Assembly (NCBI GenBank): GCA_018268955.1
Contig: JAFDVO010000017.1
Coordinates: 173,890 to 237,889 of the forward strand
Direction: 5' to 3'
Length of the DNA stretch: 64,000 nt
Source: Acidobacteriota bacterium
GTDB taxonomy: Bacteria > Acidobacteriota > Vicinamibacteria > Vicinamibacterales > CAVVIG01
Shown: positions 38,901 to 47,900 of the stretch, piece by piece
Numbering within the stretch: the first letter of the stretch is position 1
How the letters are laid out: the number at the start of each line of letters is the position of its first letter
Notes under the pieces: model-generated
What the model saw: the letters and a program-made list of their open reading frames with translations, nothing else
What the model was told of the DNA's origin: nothing
Databases searched by the model: none
Translations under genes and position numbers: made by a program

Positions 38901-41900
38901 CGTCACGATCACGCTTCTCGGCCTGAGCTCCGTCCAGGGCACCGTCTACCAGATCGTGAACGGCGCACGCGTGCCGGCGCCGAACGCGACCGTGCGGCTC
39001 TCCGGGCAGCCCGGCAGCGGCTGCCCCTCCTACTGCCAGCAGGGAACCGACGGAAACGGGCAGTTCACGTTCATCAACGTTCCAGCCCAGACCTTCACCG
39101 TGACCGCCTCCAGCCTGACCGGCCAGCAGGGGTCGGTTGGCGACGTGCTCGTGCCCGGGCAGGCACGGAGCGGCCTCGAGATCGTGCTCGCGCCCGCCGT
39201 GAACGTGGCGGGCCGCGCGCTGGTCGGAAGCGCTCCCGCCCGAGGCGTCATCGCCGATCTGTCGGTCAACAACGGCCACCTCTTCGCCGAGACGGCGGAA
39301 GACGGCACCTTCTCCTTCGACGGCATTGGGGCAGGCGCGTACACGCTACGGCTCCAGGATCCTGTCGGCGGCGGCCTCGCCAGGCGGACCGGGACCGTGA
39401 ACCTCACCGGGCCGGTCGTGCTCGGCGACATCACGCTCGACGACGCGGCGCCAGCGGTCGCTTCGAGCGAGCCGGCCAACGGTGCGCTGAACGTCGGCCG
39501 TACGCCCACCCTGACCGTGACCTTCACCGAGCCGCTCGACGCGACGACGGTGAATGCCACCACGGTGACGCTGGTGGGGCCGTCCGGGCCCGTGTCAGGG
39601 CAGGTCGATTCGCAGACCAACGACACCGTTGTCCGCTTCCGGCTGTTGCCCGGCGTGCAACTCGCTGATCAGGCACGCTACACCCTGCGTGTCACAGGCG
39701 TTCAGGATCGCGTCGGCCGCCCGCTCGCCGCTGACTACATCGCGACCTTCACGACGGTCGACATCACGCCGCCAGCGGTGGCAGAGACGACGCCCATGTT
39801 CTCGGCGACCGGTGTGTCGGTCGACGCGGTCGTCCGCGTCCGGTTCTCCGAGATCGTCGACCCCTCGAAGTTCGTCGGCGCCCCGGTGACGCTCACGGGC
39901 CCGCAGGGTCCGGTGGCGGGACGTACGGACTTCCTCTTCAGCAACAGCGTCGTCGTCTTCACGCCGAATGTCCCGCTCGCGGATACGGCGCACTACACCG
40001 TGACTGTGCAGCGGCCCACCGATCGTGCGGGCCTGCGTGCGGCAGCCGACACGACGTTCGCGTTCGACACGACCGACCGGACGCCACCGGTCATCCTGTC
40101 GCTCACGCTCGACGGAACCGGGACAGTCGTCCAGAACACGACCGCGCGCGTCCGTGCCACCGTCGCCGAAACCGACATCGCCGTCGTCGACTTCTTCCTG
40201 AACGACACGTTCGCGTTTGCCGCGCGCACGACGCCCTTCACGATGGACTTCAAGGCGCTCGCCTCGCTGGCGGACGCGAATGGCGGCCGGATCAAGGTGT
40301 CGGCGATTGCGACCGACACGTCGGGGAACCGTGGCGTCGTCCCGGTCCAGGCCTTCCTCACGGTCGTTGCCGATCAGCCACCGTCCATTGCCATCACGCA
40401 GCCGCTGGGCACGTTGACGCCGGCTCCAGGAGAGCGGGTCAGCGTCACGGTCCGCGCCACGGACGATGTGGGTGTCGACCAGATCAGCTACTCGGCTCGC
40501 GGCAGCTTCGTCATCGACGCGGCGAGCGTGCCGGTCTCGCCGGCTTCGACGGACCGCACCCAGACCTTCGCGTTCAACGTGCCGGCCGATGCCGTACCCG
40601 GGTCACTCGTCACCATTCAGGCGACGGCACGCGACACGGCCGCCCAGTCCACGGCGGCCGCGGCCATCGCGCTGCGGGTGCGTGACAGCATCGCGCCGAC
40701 CATCCAGATCACCGGCCTGTCCTCTGGCCAGCGCGTCGCACCAGGCACTCGCGTCACGGCGGTGGTCTCCGCGTCGGACACGAGCGGCATCGGTCGCATC
40801 GGCTTCGCCGTCAGCGGCGTGACCGTGTCGAGCGAGGAGCGGCTGGTCAGCCCGGCGCAGAGTCCGGTCGTCACGTCGTTCGAGTTCACCGTCCCCGCGA
40901 ACGCCTCATCGTCTGACCGCGTCTTCGTCGACGCCTTTGCGATTGACGGTGCCGGCAATCGTGGCGACGCCGCTCGGCTGATCGTCCCGGTGGCCGATCG
41001 CCAGGCGCCGACGGTCACGCTGCGGACCAGCAGCGGGTCGCCGTCGATGACACCAGGCGCGAACGTGCAGGTCATCGCGCAGGCGACCGACGACCTCGCG
41101 GTGACCAGCATCCAGCTCACCGTGGCTGGCGCCTTCGATTTCACCGAGACCAGGACCATCGCGGTGCCCGCCGCGGACGTCTCGGCCACGTTCAGCCTGG
41201 CCGTGCCGGGCACCGTCCAGGCCGGCAGCACCGCCACGGTGACCGCTCGCGCTACCGACGCCACCGGAAACGTCAGCACGCCGGTGTCGCTGACGCTGAC
41301 GGCCCAGAACACGACGACGGTCTCGCTGCCGTCTTCCGTGCTGCTGCGTGCGGGTGACGACGCCGAGATGACTGTCACGCTCGGGACTCCGGCACCAGCA
41401 GGTGGCCTGCGCGTGGACCTCACGTCGAGAAACACCGGCATCGCCACCGTGCCGTCGTCGGTGACCTTCGCCCAGGGCGAGACGACGAGGTCGGTGACCG
41501 TGCACGCCGTCGCGGGCGGGTCGACGCAGATCGATGCGGCCGTTGGTGGCGTGGTGTCGGCGACGACGACCGTCACGGTGAGCGGCGGCGTGGTTCGCGG
41601 GGACGTTACGACCGCGGGCCCGAACGGGTTCGTGCCGGTCGCTGGCGCGCAGGTGACCGTCTTCCATAGCGGCACGCCGATCGTGACGACCACCGACGCG
41701 CAGGGCCGCTTCGTCGTGGAAGGGGTCCAGGGCTGGGGCTACACCGGTCGGGGCTTCTCCGTGACGGCGAGTGACGGCTCCAGGCTGGACGCGGAAAGCT
41801 TCGAACTCGACACAGCTGGTGGGTCGGCGACGGTGAGCCTGAACCTGCTCGACATGGGGCTCATCAAGGGCTCGGTCCTGCAGCCCGACGTGCAGACGCC

Positions 41901-44900
41901 GGCGGGTGCTGGCGCCCGAGTGGATCTGTTCGAGGCCGCATCGCCGAACGTCGTGATCGCCACGACCTTCACCGATGAGAGCGGCGCCTATCAGTTCCCG
42001 CTCGTCGCTCCCGGCCCGTACACGGTCGAAGCGTCGGACGCGAACGGCAATCGTGGCCGTGCGTCGGCACAGGTGACGAGCGGCCTGGAGAGCGTCGTGC
42101 CTGTGGTCTACCTCGGTCGCAGCACGGTGATCGTGCGCGTGCTGAACGGTGTCGGTGCGACGGTCGGCGGCGCGCAGGTGCAACTGCAGTCGAGCAGCCT
42201 GTTCGGCAGCGCGGCGGCACGGACCGCTACGACCAACGCCACCGGTGAAGTGTCGTTCCCCGACGTGTTCGTCGGGTCGGTGTCGGCGACGGCGACGGAT
42301 CCGTTCACCCTCCAGGGTGGCTCGGCTGCCGGTCAGGTCACGACGGCTGGCCAGAGCGTCACGCTGACGGTCCAGTTCGCGCAGTACGGCAACCTCACCG
42401 GCACGATCCGTCGTCGAGACGGCGTGACGCCGGCGCCAGGCGCACAGGTGACCGTCGACGTGGCGGGCCGCGGCCGGTTCAACGCGACGACGGACGGCAC
42501 CGGCGTCTACCGATTCGAGTTCCTGCCGTTTGCGCCGTTCACGATTACCGTGTTCGATCCGTCCACGCGCGGACGTGCGATCGACTCCGGAACGTTCGGC
42601 ACCAGCGGCGAGACCGTGACCCGTAACGAGATCCTGCTGCCGCAGGGGGCGCTCCTCGTGACCGTCGTCGACGCGGATGGCGCTCCGGTTAATGGCGCGA
42701 CGGTCAGCGCGACCACGCAGAGCAATGGCCTCACCGATGCCCTGCAGGGCGCGACCGGTGTCGTGAACGGAAATGGCGGGCAGGTGCTGCTGGACCGACT
42801 GCTTGCGGGCTCGTTCACCGTCCAGGTGAGTGCGCTTGGCCTCAACGGGTCCGCGTCGGGCGTGCTCGCGGCCGACGAGGTCCGCGGTGTCACGGTGCAG
42901 CTCGAAGCCCGCGCCACGATTGCTGGCAGCGTCTTTGAGCCGGACGGCGCCACGCCAGCGGTCGGCTTCGTGCGCGTCTACAACACGGTGAACTACCAGT
43001 CCGTGAATGCGACGCTCCAGGGCGGGAGCTTCAGCGTGCCGAACCTGCGGCTCGGCACCTACCGCGTCGAGGCCTACGACGCCGCAAACCGGCTGCGCGC
43101 GATCGCCGAGTCCGTGGCGCTCACGGGCAACGCGCAGACCCAGCAGGTGACGCTGACCTTCATCGGCCTCGGCACGGTGCAGGGGCGCGTGCTGCACCCG
43201 AGCGGTGGTGACGTCGGCAACCTCACCGTGAACCTGCGAAGCCTCAACCCGCAGTTCGGTGGCTACGCGAGTGCCCAGACCGATGCGGCGGGCAACTACA
43301 GCATCGGCGGCATCCCGGTGGGCGCGGTGGCGGTGTCGTCGAGCAAGCCGGCGGAGCAACTGCTCGGCGAGGCGAGCGGCGCGATCACCCAGGACGCCCA
43401 GATCATCACGCTCGACATCCTGCTCGAAGCGAACGCGGTTGCACTGCCGACGACGCTGAACGACGTGCAGGACTCGCAGTACGGCGTCGGCCAGAACGCC
43501 GGCCTCATCGGCGGTACCGGGTCGGTGTTCACGCGCGGTGGTGAGACGCTCACGCTGTCGTCCAACGGCACGAGCACCGCCTTCACGGGCGCCTCGTTCG
43601 GCACGCGCGAGGACGCGGGGCGCGAGATCGCCGTGCGCCAGTCGGGGCTCTTCGGCCTCAACGTCACGCGCAAGGTATTCGTGCCGCAGACCGGCTACTT
43701 CGCGCGCTACCTCGAAATCCTGCAGAACCCGACGGCTGCGCCGGTCACCGTTGACGTGAACCTCACATCGAAGCCCTACGGCCAGCGTGAGCCGTTCTGC
43801 TGTCTCTACAATGAGAACCAATACTGGGTCGCCGCAACGTCAAGTGGAGACACCACGATTGATGTGGCCGCACCCGGAAGCGCCGACAGGTGGCTGTCGC
43901 TCGGCGTGCGCACGCAGGACGCGTACTACGACTACTACAGCTCCGGCGTGCCACTCGGCTTCGCGTTCAGCGGGCCGGGTGCCGCGACGCCAGTGTCGAC
44001 GGCGAGCTTCGCCGTCGAGCAGAGCGTGCCGGTGCTGCGGTACGGCTGGAACAGCGTGACGGTCCCGGCGAACGGAACGATCGCGCTGATGCACTTCGTC
44101 TCGGAGCAGGCGAGCGTGGACGCGGCCACGGCGTCTGCGGAGCGGCTGGCGCAACTTCCACCCGAGGCGCTCGACGGCCTCAGTGCGGCCGAGATTGCCG
44201 CAATCGCGAACTTCGCGGTGCCGGCCAACGGCGTCAGCGCGGTCGCGCCGATGCCGGGCGTGAACGGAGCGGTCAGCGGGCGCGTGGTCGAGGGCGATGG
44301 GCTCACGCCTGTGGCCGGCGCCGAGGTGACGTTCCGGAGCGCGAACCGCATCCTGGCGCGCATCCGGAAGGCGACGAGCAACGCGAGCGGGCAGTTCTCG
44401 TTCAGCGGCGGGACCGGTGCGCCGGTGCCGCTCGACGGCTTCACGCTCTCGGCGAAGTACCCGAACACGCAGTACACCTTCTCGCCGACGATCACCGCCG
44501 CGTTGTCCAATGCGCAGGCGTCGTTGACACGCGACGTGCCGTTCTCGACCAGCGGCATCCTCAAGGGGATCGTGCGCCGCCAGAACGGCCAGCCGGTCGC
44601 TGGTGCTCGCGTGGAGAACGTGTACTTCTCGACCGTGACGACCGGGGCTGACGGACGGTACTTCTTCGGCGGTGTGCCGGCCGGGACGCCTACGCTGCGC
44701 GGCACGGTCGATCATCCGCAGGGCACGGCGCTCAACATCCTGCCGCAGACGGTGGCGCTCGCTGCCGGCCAGGTGCGCGACGACGTGCTGCTGGTCGAGC
44801 CGACTGGTGCAGTGACCGGCACGGTGCGCGACGCGGATGGCAACATCCAGATCGGCCGTCCGATCACGCTCACGGCCACCTCCTTCTCCCGCTACACGAC

Positions 44901-47900
44901 CAGTGACAGCGCGGGTCGCTTCACCTTCAGTGACGTGCCCGTGGGCACCTTCTCCGTGAGCAGCAGCGACCCGGTGAGCGGCTTCCCATCGACCCGGTCG
45001 GTGGCCGTGGCAGCTGACCAGACCGCGGACGGCAGTCTCGCCTATGCAGGCAAGGCGGCGCTCACGGTGACGGTCACGCGTGCGACCGGCGCGCCGATCC
45101 AGGGCATGTCGGTCACCATCTCGGCACCGAACGTCAACACGCAGACGCTGTCGACGAACGCGAGCGGCGTGGCCGGTCCGTTCAACGGGTTGCCGATCGG
45201 ACTCACCTACACGGTTACCGCCGCGCACCCTGGCAACGCCGGCGTGATCAGGCGCTCCGCCTCCCTGCCGCTGACGACGGCGACGGCCAGCACGACGCTG
45301 ACACTGCCGGCGTTCGGCACCGTGAGCGCGACGATTACGCGACCGAACGGGACGTTGCCGGGGAACGGCGTGAATGCTTACCTCGAGAACGTGCCTGGGA
45401 GCAGCCCGTCGCTCTACACCTACGGCACGACCGACGCCACGAGCCAGATCTCGTTCGGTGTCGTCCCGGCCGGCACGCCGTTCCGCATCCGCGCCTACCG
45501 GCCGCCCGCCTATCAGGGACAGCCGAGCTACTCACTGCTCACCGGTCCGTTCTCGATTGCGACGGACGGCCAGGCCCTCGCCGTGACCGCACGCACGCCG
45601 GCGCTTGCCTCGGTGCAGGTGACCGTCCAGAACAGCGCCGGCACACCGATCACCAACGCCCGGGTGGACGAGAAGGACGTGTACACGGGGAACTTCCAGA
45701 ACCGCGGCGTGACCGACGCGAACGGCAGGCTGACGGTGGCCGAAGTGCCAGAAGGTGCCTTCCAGGTGCGCGCGTATCAGCCAGGAAGCAACGTGAACGT
45801 GCTCGAACTGGCTGCCGGCGACGTGGTCGCGGCGAATGACGGCACGATTGTGCCGATCGTCGTGGCGGCTCGCAGCTACAGCGTGACCGTCTCCGGCACG
45901 ATCACCGAGCACGACGGCGCGACGCCCCTCGGCAACGTCTACCTGCGACTCCTCCGAGGCGTGGACGGGGCAGAGGTGTCGCGTGCGTGCAACGGCGACC
46001 CGTACTACTGCTACACGAACAGCACGGCCGGCTCGCGAGGCGCCTTCAGCTTCGCGGCAGTCACCAGCACCGCCGCGGGCCTCGTGCTCGAGATCACGTC
46101 GCCTGCCGACTACACGAAGTACCTCGTCCCGATTGCACCGAACGCGGACGGCCCGGTGACGGTGAACTACGCGCTGCCGGTCTACACCGTGGCGATCCAG
46201 GGGCATGTGTACGCTGCGGATGGCACGACGCCGGTGCCGGGCGGCGTCGTCTATCCGTACACGTTCACCAACCGCGGTGGGTTCGGCACGTTCGTGGATC
46301 CGGACGGCTCGTTCCGGATCCCCTCGTCGGTGTATCCGGTCGACGGTGTCCGGCTGGAGTTCAACCTGACCGGCCTCGACGGCGGCAGGTTCAGCGTCAA
46401 CACCGTCCCGTTCACGCAGTCCGGGCAGACGGTCTCCACGGACATCGTCCTGCCCACCGGCACCGTCAGCACCGTGCAGGGCACGGTGGTGGCCGGTGAT
46501 GGGTCGACGCCGCTCGACAGCAGTCGGGTCGTGTTCAACTTCGGGACCGGGTCCTGTGCGACCGGCGACAACTGCTCGGTGACGACCGACGCGCAGGGCC
46601 GCTTCTCGTACCTGGCGGTGCTGCCCACCGACGGCCAGTTCACCGCGCGGGCACACAGCCCGAAGACCTACGCAATCGAGACGAGCCAGGCTGGAACGGC
46701 GGCCTCGCAGGGCGCCGTGGTGAACATCGGGGCACTCACGCTTCCGATCTCCGTGCTGTCCGGCTTCGCAACCAACGGCACGACCCAGCCGGTGCAGGAC
46801 CTGGCGGTCTTCGTTCGGGACCAGGCGAACGTGACGACATGGGCGGACCGCTCCTCTGCGGGCACGTTCACGTTCTACGAACTGCCGGCGGGGGACTACC
46901 AGCTGACGGCGCAGAACACGGAGGCGGCCACCGAGGCCACCCTGCCCGTGGCCATGCCGACTGCGACGAGTGTGGTGGCCGGTGTGCAAGTGCAGTTGCC
47001 GATCGTCTCGACGGTGACCGTCACCGTCGACGGCGTCGACGGCTGGACGACCGATCAGGCGAGCGTGGCGCTCGTGCGGCCGGCCGGCACATTCGAACGG
47101 GTGCTGAGCGGGTCCAACATCGGCTTCGGTCGGTACCAGTTCGGATCCGTGCCGATCGGCGATTACCAGGTCCAGGTGGCGCTCGAGGTGTGCGACGCGG
47201 ACAACAACTGCGAGATCCGATATGCGGCCGCGTCCGCCACCGTGGTCGACGAGACGCCGGTCGACGTGCACCTCTCGTTCGCGACCTCCGCGCAGGCGGT
47301 CGTCTCGGTGCAGGATGGCTTCTCGCAGCCCATCGCGTCCGCTCTGGTACATGTGGCGGTGCAGTCGCTGGCCGCCACGGGGCCGCTGGGATCGTACGCG
47401 CGGGAGTTCGACCTCACGACTGACGCCCAGGGCTCGTTCGTGCTGCCGTACCTGCCGGACGGCCTGTTCACGGTGCGCGTGAGCGACGTGGACCATGGAA
47501 CTGGTGCGGCCACTACCACCGCCTCGTCTGCCACTCCTGCCGTCGTCGAAGTGCAGCTTGGCGGACATGCGTTCGCGCTCGCACCGAACAACGGGTACTG
47601 GCTGGAGGGTGGAGGCACGCGGGATCGCAACTACGTTGTGAACGGCCGCGGGACGATCGTCGACACCTATCGTTGGGACGGCACCTCAGTCCTGGAGCAG
47701 GGAGCGTTCTACCGCGCGATGGACCTGTGGGTCGGCGGCAACGCGCTCTGCTGCCCGATCAGCGGGACCTACTCCGCCGATCGGAATGAGCTGTCGATCG
47801 GGCCGGCTGCACCGGCGTCGGTCCCAGGGCTCGTCGCCACCAGGCGGCTTCGCATCCTGCAGGCGGGCGACGTCGTCCGCGTGCTCGACACCTTCTCGAA